DNA of 64,000 nt from Actinomycetes bacterium (GTDB lineage Bacteria; Actinomycetota; Acidimicrobiia; Acidimicrobiales; Microtrichaceae). Below the pieces are notes generated by a model. That model was not told the DNA's origin. It saw nothing but the letters and a program-made list of their open reading frames with translations, and did no database searches. The position numbers and the translations under genes were made by a program. Below, piece after piece: positions 24,084 to 32,207 of the stretch. Numbering within the stretch: position 1 is the first letter of the stretch; every line of letters begins with the position of its first letter. The stretch covers positions 248,001 through 312,000 of the forward strand of contig JAAEPF010000024.1 in NCBI GenBank assembly GCA_024222295.1. Reading direction: 5' to 3'.

Positions 24084-26816
24084 GTGCAGACACTCGAGCC
24101 ATACGTCGAGCCAGAGAGCGGCAAGCCGCCGCGGCGCGGGTCCACTGGCGCGCTCGCTGCCCTCGGCGCCCTGGTCATCGTCGCCACGTCCGTGGCGGCG
24201 GTGGTCACCCGCCTGGGTGTGCTCGTCATCATCGGCGTGGCGATCATCGCGGTCGGTGCGCTGTTCGTGCTGCGACGGGGTTTCGGGTTCGTCCAGCTCG
24301 TCGCCTTCCTCATCCACTTCGAGGGAATCGGCCGCGGTGGCATATCGGTGGGGCGCATCATCTCGGCGACCGCGATCCTGCTGATCGCGTACAAGCTGGT
24401 GGTGGACAAGTGGCGGCCCCCCGCGGTGCCGATGCGCTACTGGTTGCCCCCGGTGCTGGTGATGACGTGGGGTGTCGCCTCCGCGATCTGGGCACCCGAT
24501 GTCGGCCAGTGGTTCGTGGGCGTGGGCGTGTTCGGCCTGGCGTTCGCCTACTTCGCGACCTCTGCACTGCTGATCGATTCGGTCGACCTGATCAAGAAGT
24601 GGATGCGTGCCTACTGGTACGGAGGCATATGTGGTGCGGTTGCGGGCGTGTGGGGCCTGATCCTGGGCTTGCGCGCGTTCGGGTTCAACCGCGACGCCAA
24701 CCTCTTCGGCGTGCTGGCCGCGTCGATGATCCCGCTCACGATCTACTACCGCCGCCAGTCCAAGACCACCACGGAGAAGGTGCTGTACACGGTCGTGCTG
24801 CTGCTCGTGCTGGGTGGTGCGGCCGGCGCCGGGAGCCGATCCGGGGTGATCGGTGCCGCGGTCGCCCTTTTCGCATCGATGGTGTACCGGCCGGGCGTGA
24901 AGGTGAGTCGAAACATCGCCCGTGCGTTCCCGGCCGCGATCATCACCGCGATCATCGCCGTGGGTCTGATCGTGATCAATCCCAACACGCTGATCCGTGG
25001 CACCGACAGCTCGGGCCGGCTCGACTTCTGGAACGTCTCGGTTTCGATGATCCAGGAGAGACCCGTGCTCGGGGTGGGCCTCGGCAACCTCGACGCGCAG
25101 ATCCCGAGCCGAATGCCGATCACCCCCGGCACGACGAAACTCTCCGACGTGCGCGACGAGGTGTCCTCGCACAACACCTACCTGGACATCGCCGGTGACC
25201 TCGGGGTCATCGGACTGGTGATCTGGGCCTCGGCGATCGTGATGACGGTCATCGGCCTGTTGAGACCCCGGTGGAAACAGACCAAGGAGCTGTCTGGCTA
25301 CCTGTTCCTGATGTTCCTGCCGGTGCTCAGCGGCTCGATGTTCCTGTCGCTGATCAACAACAAGCTCGCGTGGTCGCTCATCGGAATCGCCGCCGCGCTC
25401 CAGGTGCCGTCGTGGGGCACGCGCTGGAAGGGCTACTTCGAGCCCTCGCGCGGCGACCCTGCCTCAGGTGAGGAGCAACCAGAGCGCCTCGCGCGCTGGG
25501 ACCTGCGGATCAGCCAGCGATTCCGGATCTGGGTCGTGCTCGGCGCCCTCGCCGGTGCGGTCATCTTCCCGGTGGTCGGATCCAGCGCCCCGACGAACTA
25601 CAGCGCCAGCCGTTCGATAGTGGTGCCGAAACTCGACCTGCCGCCGGGCGTGCCCTATGTGCGCCTCGACATCGACCGGCTGCAGTACGTGCACAACCTG
25701 ATCCTCTCGGATGCCTACGCGTATCAACTCGCCGAGTTGGCCGGTGTCGACATCGATCCGCGGGTGGTGTCCGATGACGTCACGGTGTTCCGCAGCGACG
25801 CCGGTCCGTACATGGACATCGTGTTCAAGAGCACCGACGAGCAGTTGGTCAACCAGGTTGCGCCCCATCTCACCGGTGCGCTCGACGCCATCATCGAGCA
25901 AGGGCGCATCGACTCCGAAGAGACACTCCGCGACGAGCTGCGCCCCCGTGACCCGGGTGAGCAGCGCTACTACACCGGGCCGATGTACCTGCCGGTGGGG
26001 CAGGATGTCGACTTCGGTGTAGAGCCACCGCGGCTAGTGTGGCTGGCGTTCGTTGGCGCGGGTACCGGTGGGCTGTTGGCCATATCGCTGGTGTTGATCA
26101 AGCAGGGCAGTCCGCGGGTCAACAACGACGACGACTTCCCGCACGCGGTCGGCATGCCGTTGTGGACCCATGTCGGGCGGAATGGACGCCGCAACGCGGC
26201 CACGCCGGCGCAGTACGCCCACGTGGCCGTCACGGCGTTCGAGGCAACCGATGGCGAGCGGCTCCCCAACCGCATGCTCCTTGCCGCGCCGCGCCACAGT
26301 CGCTCGGCCCGGGTGCTCTCGATGGGGATCGCGGCCAGCCTTGCGGCGAGCGGGGAACGCGTCCTGCTCGTCGACGGCCAGGTCGAGCGACGGGTCATGT
26401 CGTGGCGTCTCGGTGCGGGCCTCGCGCCGGGCATGAACGACATCGCCCACGGGCGCGCAGCCCTCGGTGACTCGATCCGGCGGGTCCGGCGCTGGCGACT
26501 CCCTCGCCCGGTGCGCAAGTCGTTCCGTGACAACCGCGAGAACCTCCGCTTCATCCCCGCTGGCCGTCCGCGCCGCGGTGAGGAGCCCGCGGTCGACCCC
26601 GCGCTGTTGTCGGATGTCGACGACGACGTGATCATCGTGATGCTCGCACCGCCGCTTCTCGGCACCATCCCGGTGTCGCCGTCGCTGCGTTGGGCGGATG
26701 TCGTTCTCTACAACCTCGTCGAGGGGGAGACTGTCACCTCCGATGCCGAGGATGCGGCGCTGCAAGTGGCCACGTTCGCCCAGGGGCCGAGCGGTGTTGT
26801 CCTCTCGGACGTCTGA
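24084..26816 (+). CDS. Fusion of O-antigen-ligase-like protein, Wzz chain-length domain and degenerate BY-kinase domain
   Basis: This 910-residue protein has three parts. Residues 1-450 are a polytopic O-antigen ligase/polymerase domain with about 11 helices and the typical periplasmic loop ending SSHNTYLDIAGDLG. Residues 475-690 are a Wzz-like domain: one helix (FRIWVVLGALAGAVIFPVVG), an extracytoplasmic helical region, and a second helix with PRLVWLAFVGAGTG. Residues 710-910 resemble the cytoplasmic tyrosine-kinase domain, but the P-loop is replaced by APRHSRSARV and only an A'-like VLLVDGQVE remains. No tyrosine tail is seen. It likely polymerises or ligates surface polysaccharide and sets its length. 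The GTG start follows AAGGGG. Confidence 0.85.
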   Translation: MQTLEPYVEPESGKPPRRGSTGALAALGALVIVATSVAAVVTRLGVLVIIGVAIIAVGALFVLRRGFGFVQLVAFLIHFEGIGRGGISVGRIISATAILLIAYKLVVDKWRPPAVPMRYWLPPVLVMTWGVASAIWAPDVGQWFVGVGVFGLAFAYFATSALLIDSVDLIKKWMRAYWYGGICGAVAGVWGLILGLRAFGFNRDANLFGVLAASMIPLTIYYRRQSKTTTEKVLYTVVLLLVLGGAAGAGSRSGVIGAAVALFASMVYRPGVKVSRNIARAFPAAIITAIIAVGLIVINPNTLIRGTDSSGRLDFWNVSVSMIQERPVLGVGLGNLDAQIPSRMPITPGTTKLSDVRDEVSSHNTYLDIAGDLGVIGLVIWASAIVMTVIGLLRPRWKQTKELSGYLFLMFLPVLSGSMFLSLINNKLAWSLIGIAAALQVPSWGTRWKGYFEPSRGDPASGEEQPERLARWDLRISQRFRIWVVLGALAGAVIFPVVGSSAPTNYSASRSIVVPKLDLPPGVPYVRLDIDRLQYVHNLILSDAYAYQLAELAGVDIDPRVVSDDVTVFRSDAGPYMDIVFKSTDEQLVNQVAPHLTGALDAIIEQGRIDSEETLRDELRPRDPGEQRYYTGPMYLPVGQDVDFGVEPPRLVWLAFVGAGTGGLLAISLVLIKQGSPRVNNDDDFPHAVGMPLWTHVGRNGRRNAATPAQYAHVAVTAFEATDGERLPNRMLLAAPRHSRSARVLSMGIAASLAASGERVLLVDGQVERRVMSWRLGAGLAPGMNDIAHGRAALGDSIRRVRRWRLPRPVRKSFRDNRENLRFIPAGRPRRGEEPAVDPALLSDVDDDVIIVMLAPPLLGTIPVSPSLRWADVVLYNLVEGETVTSDAEDAALQVATFAQGPSGVVLSDV

Positions 26817-26817
26817 C

Positions 26818-27576
26818 GTGGGTTGGATCGACAACCACTGCCATCTGGACGGCGAAGATGATCCGGCAGAGGTTGTGGCAGCCGCTCGCGCGGCAGGCGT
26901 GGAGGCGATGGTATGCGTCGGCGTCACCGTGGAACGCTCGGAGGCCTGCATCCGGTTGGCGCAGCAGTTCGACGACGTGTTCGCCACTGCCGGGGTGCAC
27001 CCCCACGACGCGTCAGGCGGGATCGACGGGCTGGCAGAGCTGTTCGGCCGCGCCGGTGGGGGTGGCGGGCCCGTGGCCGTGGGTGAGTGCGGGCTCGACT
27101 ACCACTACGACAACTCCCCCCGGGACGCCCAGCGCAAGGTGTTCGCACAGCAGATACAGCTGGCGCACGAGTCCGGGCTGCCGCTGGTGATCCACACCCG
27201 GGATGCCTGGGATGACACCTTCGCTACCCTCGACTCCGAGGGGCTACCCGGCCGCACCGTGTTTCACTGCTTCACCGGCGGGCCGGGTGAAGCCGATGCC
27301 GCGCTCGAACGCGGCGCGTTGCTGTCGGTCAGTGGCATTGCCACATTTCCGGGTGCCGTGGAGCTGCGCGAAGCGGTCGCCGGGGCGCCGCTGCAGTCGC
27401 TCATGGTCGAGACCGACTCGCCGTACCTCACCCCGGTTCCACACAGGGGCAGGCCCAATCGACCCGAGTTCGTGCGCCATGTCGGCGAGGAGGTGGCTGC
27501 GCTGAAGGGCGTGGACACAGCAGAAGTGGCCGAGGTGACATCGGCCAACGCCCGGGCGTTCTACGGGATCAGCTGA
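26818..27576 (+). CDS. tatD: TatD family metal-dependent deoxyribonuclease
   Basis: The 252-residue TIM-barrel hydrolase shows the TatD metal motifs: WIDNHCHLDG (HxH), ATAGVHPHDA, AVGECGLDYHYD (catalytic Glu), LVIHTRDAWDD, VFHCFTGGPGEA and VETDSPYLTPVPHRG. Members are 3'-5' exonucleases active on damaged DNA. Start GTG is one base after the previous stop, and the TGA overlaps the ATG of rsmA (TGATG). The order tatD-rsmA-ispE is common in bacteria; here it is inserted in the middle of the polysaccharide locus. Confidence 0.96.
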   Translation: MGWIDNHCHLDGEDDPAEVVAAARAAGVEAMVCVGVTVERSEACIRLAQQFDDVFATAGVHPHDASGGIDGLAELFGRAGGGGGPVAVGECGLDYHYDNSPRDAQRKVFAQQIQLAHESGLPLVIHTRDAWDDTFATLDSEGLPGRTVFHCFTGGPGEADAALERGALLSVSGIATFPGAVELREAVAGAPLQSLMVETDSPYLTPVPHRGRPNRPEFVRHVGEEVAALKGVDTAEVAEVTSANARAFYGIS

Positions 27577-28436
27577 TGCTGGGCGCCACGGAAGTGCGCC
27601 GCCTGCTCGACGAGCACGGGCTCAGTGCCCGCAAGTCGCTCGGCCAGAACTTCGTCACCGACCCCGGCACGCTGCGACGGATCGTCTCGATCGCCGGCAT
27701 CGGTCCCGGCTCTCCGGTGCTGGAGGTGGGTCCGGGCATCGGATGCCTCACCCTCGCACTGGCCGAGGCCGGCGCCTCGGTGACAGCGGTCGAGAAGGAC
27801 CCGACCCTGCTGCCCGTGCTCGACGAGGTGCTGGCGACCTTGCCCGTGTCACAGCGGCCGAACATCGTGCGCGGCGACGCCCTGGAGCTGGACTGGCAGG
27901 ACTTGTTGCAGGGTGACGGCTGGTTCGTCGTAGCCAACCTCCCCTACAACGTGGCGGTTCCGATCATCCTCGGCCTGCTCACCTCGGCGCCGATGGTCGA
28001 CGCGATGTGGGTGATGGTTCAGCTCGAGATGGCGGAGCGCATCTGCGCCCAGCCGGGCGGACGGACCATCGGGGTCCCCACGATCAAGGTCGGCTGGTAT
28101 GCCGACGCGTCGATTGCGATGACTGTGTCGCCCGAGGTGTTCACGCCCCGGCCCCGGGTGCGCTCGGCGGTGGTCGAACTCCGCCGCCGCCGGCCGCCCG
28201 ACGATTCGCTCGAGCCGGCGGTCGTGTTCGATCTCGTCGACACCGCATACCGCCAGAGGCGCAAGATGCTGCGTTCATCGCTCGCGACACTGGTCGGCGG
28301 CGATGGTGCCGGTGAGGTGTGGGCCGGAGCGGGAATCGACCCGACCAGCCGTCCTGAGCAGCTGTCGGTCACGGACTGGTCGCGACTCGCTTCTAGTCTG
28401 TTGCGGTGCCAACGCTCTTCGCCCCGGCGAAACTGA
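27576..28436 (+). CDS. rsmA: 16S rRNA (adenine(1518)-N6/adenine(1519)-N6)-dimethyltransferase
   Basis: The 286-residue KsgA/RsmA methyltransferase shows KSLGQNFVTDPGTLRRIV at the N-terminus, the SAM motif VLEVGPGIGCLTLALAE, acidic motif VTAVEKDPT, the catalytic NLPYNVAVPIIL (NLPYN) and the RNA-binding TPRPRVRSAVVEL. It dimethylates two adjacent adenines in helix 45 during 30S maturation. Its ATG overlaps the tatD stop. Its 3' end overlaps ispE by 31 bases, and the ispE promoter-like box lies inside its coding sequence. Confidence 0.97.
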   Translation: MLGATEVRRLLDEHGLSARKSLGQNFVTDPGTLRRIVSIAGIGPGSPVLEVGPGIGCLTLALAEAGASVTAVEKDPTLLPVLDEVLATLPVSQRPNIVRGDALELDWQDLLQGDGWFVVANLPYNVAVPIILGLLTSAPMVDAMWVMVQLEMAERICAQPGGRTIGVPTIKVGWYADASIAMTVSPEVFTPRPRVRSAVVELRRRRPPDDSLEPAVVFDLVDTAYRQRRKMLRSSLATLVGGDGAGEVWAGAGIDPTSRPEQLSVTDWSRLASSLLRCQRSSPRRN

Positions 28437-29116
28437 CTATCTCGCTGAGGGTCACCGGTGTGCGCCCCGACGGCTTGCACCTGATCGACGCCGAGATGGT
28501 CACACTCGACTTCGGCGACCGCCTCGAAGTGGAGCCTGGCGGGTCGGGCCTCGAGGTCGAGGTGGGCGGGCAGCGGTCAGCGGGCGACGCCAATGATCTC
28601 GTGGTGCGTGCACTGGAACTGACGGGCCGCCGGGCGGGAGTGGTGCTGCACAAGCGGATTCCTGCCGGCGCCGGCCTGGGTGGGGGCAGTTCCGACGCGG
28701 CAGCCGTGCTGCGCTGGGCCGGCTGGTCCGACGAGTCCCGAGCCGTCACCCTCGGAGCTGACGTGCCGTTCTGCCTGCTCGGTGGGCGGGCCCGCGTGAG
28801 GGGCATAGGCGAGGTGGTGGACCCGTTGCCGTTCCGCGAGCAGACAGTCACACTGTTCACGCCGCCGGTTCACTGCTCGACGCCGAGGGTCTATGCGGCG
28901 TGGGACGAGATGGGCGGGCCCAGTGGCGAATACGGCAACGACCTCGAGCCCGCAGCCTTGACCGTGGCGCCGGAGCTGGCGCGCTGGCGCGACGAGTTTG
29001 CGTCCGCGACCGGGGAGTGGCCGCAGTTGGCCGGCAGCGGGTCGACCTGGTGGGTGCGTGGCGCCCATCCGGGCCCCGGGCACGTGGTCGCTCGGGCAAC
29101 CCCGCCGATGCTCTGA
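28406..29116 (+). CDS. ispE: 4-diphosphocytidyl-2-C-methyl-D-erythritol kinase
   Basis: The 236-residue GHMP kinase is shorter than the roughly 280 residues of E. coli IspE. N-terminal FAPAKLTISLRVTGVRPDG (substrate-binding Lys and Asn-like region) and the ATP loop PAGAGLGGGSSDAAAVLR are intact, followed by LGADVPFCLLGG. The C-terminal third is shortened, with LAGSGSTWWVRG as the third GHMP motif. It phosphorylates CDP-ME in the MEP isoprenoid pathway, which also supplies the polyprenyl carrier for the neighbouring polysaccharide genes. GTG start is supported by TAGTCT six bases upstream. Confidence 0.93.
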   Translation: MPTLFAPAKLTISLRVTGVRPDGLHLIDAEMVTLDFGDRLEVEPGGSGLEVEVGGQRSAGDANDLVVRALELTGRRAGVVLHKRIPAGAGLGGGSSDAAAVLRWAGWSDESRAVTLGADVPFCLLGGRARVRGIGEVVDPLPFREQTVTLFTPPVHCSTPRVYAAWDEMGGPSGEYGNDLEPAALTVAPELARWRDEFASATGEWPQLAGSGSTWWVRGAHPGPGHVVARATPPML

Positions 29117-29126
29117 GTGAGTGGTG

Positions 29127-29228
29127 CTACTTGCCGCGTGCGCGGCGCTGATGGCGTGTGCGGCGAAGCAGCTTCTTGTGCTTCTTCTTTCGCATGCGCT
29201 TGCGGCGCTTCTTGACCAGTGATCCCAT
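29127..29228 (-). CDS. Small ribosomal protein bS22 (30S), 33 aa
   Basis: This 33-residue protein is mostly Lys and Arg. It starts MGSLVKKRRKRMRKKKHKK and ends LLRRTRHQRRARGK. From memory the actinobacterial bS22 seen in mycobacterial 30S structures reads nearly the same (MGSVIKKRRKRM…KLLRRTRxQRR), so identity is strong. The fold resembles the COX24/AURKAIP1 C-terminal motif of mitoribosomes. It lies opposite to its neighbours, in the gap between ispE and the Wzz gene. TATGGT (29243-29238) sits nine bases before the ATG, the same geometry as at bL37. Confidence 0.9.
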   Translation of the reverse strand: MGSLVKKRRKRMRKKKHKKLLRRTRHQRRARGK

Positions 29229-29386
29229 GAGGGATCGACCATACGCCCCGCACCGCCCCGGTTCCCAATCGGCGGGCGCCATGAGCGGTGGGCATTCCTA
29301 CCTGTGGGTGCGGTGTGCGGGGGCAGGCGGGCTTACACTCTCGCGTCGGGCGATCGCACGACGTCCGATGGCAATTGCGGGGAACC
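29229..29386. promoter_or_regulatory. Divergent intergenic region bS22 / Wzz gene
   Basis: This is one of the largest gaps in the window (158 bases). The bS22 -10 (TATGGT, 29243-29238 minus) lies at its left end. TACACT (29334-29339 plus) is a candidate -10 for the Wzz gene, leaving a leader of about 40 bases ending in GCGGGGA before the ATG. I see no terminator or further ORF. Confidence 0.45.
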
Positions 29387-30724
29387 ATGACGCCGATGCC
29401 CTATGAAGGTGAGCCGGAGGCGACAGCTGTCGAAGCCGCGCCCACGGAGCGCCGCTCGCTGCGCCTTTCGCGCCGCCAGGTGCTCATCGTCGCGGCCTCG
29501 GCGCTGGTGACCGGTGTCATCGCAGTCGTGTTCTCGCAGCTGAGTCCACCGATCTACGAGACGACCCGCTCGATCATCGTCTACTCGGGCGGCAACGCCA
29601 ACGAGAACGACGTGCTGTCCGCCGCGATCGAGGACATCGTGAAGTCCAAGGGCATGGCAGCCGAGGTGAAGCGCCGCGGGGGATTCGAGGAGTCGATCGA
29701 CGAGATCGACGGCCTCATCGGCACCAGCCGCTCCCCGCTGTCGCCGTACATCGACATCACGGTGTCGAGCCCGGTCAAGGAGCAGTCCGAGGCCGTCAGC
29801 GCCCAGGTGATCCCGTCGCTGCAAGCGGTGTTCGAGTCCAACCAGCGCCAGCTCCCTGTTGAGCAGCGCATCGCCGGTCCGGTCTTCCAGCAGATCTTCG
29901 AGTTCCCGCTGCAGTCCACCACGACGTTCCCGGCATGGTTCGCCGCACTGTTCGGAATGCTCATCGGCGGCCTCGTGCCGTACCTTTTCTTCCTGTTCCG
30001 CAACCTGCGCAAGCCGGTCCTGGCCTCGGCGCAGGACGTGACCCAGGCGATCGACCTGCCGGTACTGGTGAAAGTGCCGCCCATGTCGGGCCGCACCGGC
30101 AACCCGCGCGACTCCGTCGCCGGCGTGATCTCCGCAGTCGAGCGCCTCAGCCTCGACGAGCCAATCCACCGCCTGGTGCTTGTCGGCCCCGACTCCGGGC
30201 CCGACAGGGCGTTGATGGCGCTGGCGCTCGCGAACGTGATTGCCCGCAGCTTCGGCCAGCCCGTTGCCCTTGTCGACGCCGACCTCCAGGCAGGGTCGTT
30301 GACCGAGCTCGTGGGAGCAGGAGACACCGCCGGGTTGTCGGAGTGCCTCTCGGGCCAGCTTGCAGCCGACGCAGCGCTTGTGGACCTCCCCGACACCCGG
30401 ATCCCCAGAGAGCTCGACGGCATGACTGCTCCTGAGGGAATGGTGCGGTTCATCGGCGCCGGGATCGACCGCAGCCGCAACATCCTGCGGATGCGCTCGG
30501 CGCTCGACCGTGTGCTCGATGGCCTGGCGGGCCGCTACGTGGTGATCATCAACGGTCCGCAGATCCCGGGCCCGGTGCCCACCTCACAGATGCTGTCGCT
30601 CGCGGACACGACCCTCATGGTCGTGGTCGAGGGCAAGACCCGCCTCACCGACGCCCGACTCGCCGGAGACGCACTCCGGTCGTTCGCATCAGGGCCATCG
30701 GGCGTGGTCGTGCTGCGCGGGTGA
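29387..30724 (+). CDS. Wzz-type polysaccharide co-polymerase with degenerate BY-kinase-like domain
   Basis: The 445-residue protein has a first membrane helix (QVLIVAASALVTGVIAVVF, about 29-47), an extracytoplasmic Wzz region with YETTRSIIVYSGG, and a second helix (FAALFGMLIGGLVPYLFFLF, about 186-205). A cytoplasmic domain follows that looks like a BY-kinase: VLVGPDSGPDRALMALALAN stands where the P-loop should be but lacks the GxGKS lysine, while Walker A' VALVDADLQAGS is kept. The C-terminus FASGPSGVVVLRG parallels the end of the ligase fusion (FAQGPSGVVLSDV). It probably regulates chain length without kinase activity. TACACT (29334-29339) is a likely -10. Confidence 0.85.
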   Translation: MTPMPYEGEPEATAVEAAPTERRSLRLSRRQVLIVAASALVTGVIAVVFSQLSPPIYETTRSIIVYSGGNANENDVLSAAIEDIVKSKGMAAEVKRRGGFEESIDEIDGLIGTSRSPLSPYIDITVSSPVKEQSEAVSAQVIPSLQAVFESNQRQLPVEQRIAGPVFQQIFEFPLQSTTTFPAWFAALFGMLIGGLVPYLFFLFRNLRKPVLASAQDVTQAIDLPVLVKVPPMSGRTGNPRDSVAGVISAVERLSLDEPIHRLVLVGPDSGPDRALMALALANVIARSFGQPVALVDADLQAGSLTELVGAGDTAGLSECLSGQLAADAALVDLPDTRIPRELDGMTAPEGMVRFIGAGIDRSRNILRMRSALDRVLDGLAGRYVVIINGPQIPGPVPTSQMLSLADTTLMVVVEGKTRLTDARLAGDALRSFASGPSGVVVLRG

Positions 30725-30731
30725 GCCCTGC

Positions 30732-32207
30732 GTGAATGACGAGGCGCGCGTGAACGGCGATGCCCAGAGTCTGGGCACCACCGCCACCCGCGGATTCCTT
30801 TGGGCCAACGTCGGGCTGTTGAGCCGCTTCGGCGCGGCGCTTGTCCTGGCGTCTTTGCTGGTGCGCCAACTGTCCGATGGCGACTACGCGGCGATGGTCG
30901 CGCTGACTGTCGTGATGCTCTACGCCGACACGGCCCTCGACCTCGGCATGGGCGCCGCCCTCGTATACGAGCAGGAGGAAGGCCAGACGCGACGGGTCGA
31001 CGTGGCCTTCAGCGCCAACGTGGCCTTCTCGCTGGTACTCGCTGCACTGGCGGTCCTCGCCGCGCCGTTGATCGCGGTGCTGTTCAACCTCGAGGAGTAC
31101 GTGTCGGCGTTCCGGATGCTCGGACCGCTGATCATGATCTCCGGGCTCAACACAGTGCCGTGGGCGCTGTTCATGCGCGGCATGGCTTACCGGCCCCGCG
31201 CCTATACCGAGATCGCACGCGACGGCTCCCGACTCGTTGTCACACTCGTGCTCGTCTACGGCGGCATGGGCATCTGGGGCGTCGTGTGGGGCTTCATCGC
31301 CTCCAAGGTGATCTGGACCGTGGGCACGTGGGCGCTGACCCGGTTCAGGGCACGGTTCGCGTGGGACGGCGACATCGTGCGCGACCTGTTCAGCTACGCC
31401 TGGAAGATGGCGGGCAACAGGTTCCTCGGCCTGCTCGCGCTCAACGGCGACTACTTCGTGGTTGGCAACCGCACAAGCACCATGGAGCTCTCCCTGTATT
31501 ACCAGGCGTTCCGGCTGCCCGAGGTCGTGATGGGCGGCCAGCTCAACGCGATGTCCGCGGTGCTGTTCCCCATGTACTCGCGCATCCGCTCGAAGGGCAC
31601 CGATGCCCTGCGCGACGCCATGTACAAGGCACTTCGCATCGTCGGGCTGTTCTCGATCCCCGTCGGTGTGGTCATGGCCCTCGCGGCACGTGACGCGATC
31701 ACCGTGATGTTCGGCACGCAGGGAACCGACGCGGTGACCGTGATGCAGGTCATCTCGATCACCGGGTGCATCACCGGGCTGGGTTTCGCGACCGGCGACC
31801 TGCTCTACGCGACCAACCGCCCCGGGCTGCTGATGCGCCTGAACGCGGTGATGGTGCCGCTCATGCTTGCCGCCATGTGGATCGTTGCCGGGAGCCATGG
31901 AATCGTCGGGGTCGCCCTCGTACACCTGGGCACGCAGGCAGTCTTCGTGACGATTCGCCAGCTGATCGTGAACCGCATCATCGGCGCATCGCTGCTGGCG
32001 TGTGTCGCCGCGCTGTGGCCGGGAGTGGCCGTGACCGCGGGAATGTTGCTGTTCGGCCTGCCCGTGCGACTCCTCACCCCCGGGGGCTTCGTGTCCGGGC
32101 TGATGGTGGTCGGCGCGGCCGCCGTGGGCGCACTGGTGGCGCTTGCGCTGTCACCGGCTTCGAGGGCGGAGCTGCGAGATATCCTCGCAAAGATCAAGGG
32201 CGCCTGA
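30732..32207 (+). CDS. Polysaccharide flippase, Wzx/MATE-like (MVF superfamily)
   Basis: The 491-residue membrane protein has 12-14 hydrophobic helices. The opening TRGFLWANVGLLSRFGAALV is typical of Polysacc_synt_3 flippases (…G.lw..l...…), and positively charged loops such as RFRARFAWDGD separate helices. FRLPEVVMGGQLNAMSAVLFPMYSRI (split by family as a conserved central loop) supports this. It would flip undecaprenyl-linked repeat units to the outer leaflet for the ligase/polymerase fusion. It starts seven bases after the Wzz gene and converges with the acyltransferase-like gene, overlapping it by 14 bases. Confidence 0.9.
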   Translation: MNDEARVNGDAQSLGTTATRGFLWANVGLLSRFGAALVLASLLVRQLSDGDYAAMVALTVVMLYADTALDLGMGAALVYEQEEGQTRRVDVAFSANVAFSLVLAALAVLAAPLIAVLFNLEEYVSAFRMLGPLIMISGLNTVPWALFMRGMAYRPRAYTEIARDGSRLVVTLVLVYGGMGIWGVVWGFIASKVIWTVGTWALTRFRARFAWDGDIVRDLFSYAWKMAGNRFLGLLALNGDYFVVGNRTSTMELSLYYQAFRLPEVVMGGQLNAMSAVLFPMYSRIRSKGTDALRDAMYKALRIVGLFSIPVGVVMALAARDAITVMFGTQGTDAVTVMQVISITGCITGLGFATGDLLYATNRPGLLMRLNAVMVPLMLAAMWIVAGSHGIVGVALVHLGTQAVFVTIRQLIVNRIIGASLLACVAALWPGVAVTAGMLLFGLPVRLLTPGGFVSGLMVVGAAAVGALVALALSPASRAELRDILAKIKGA

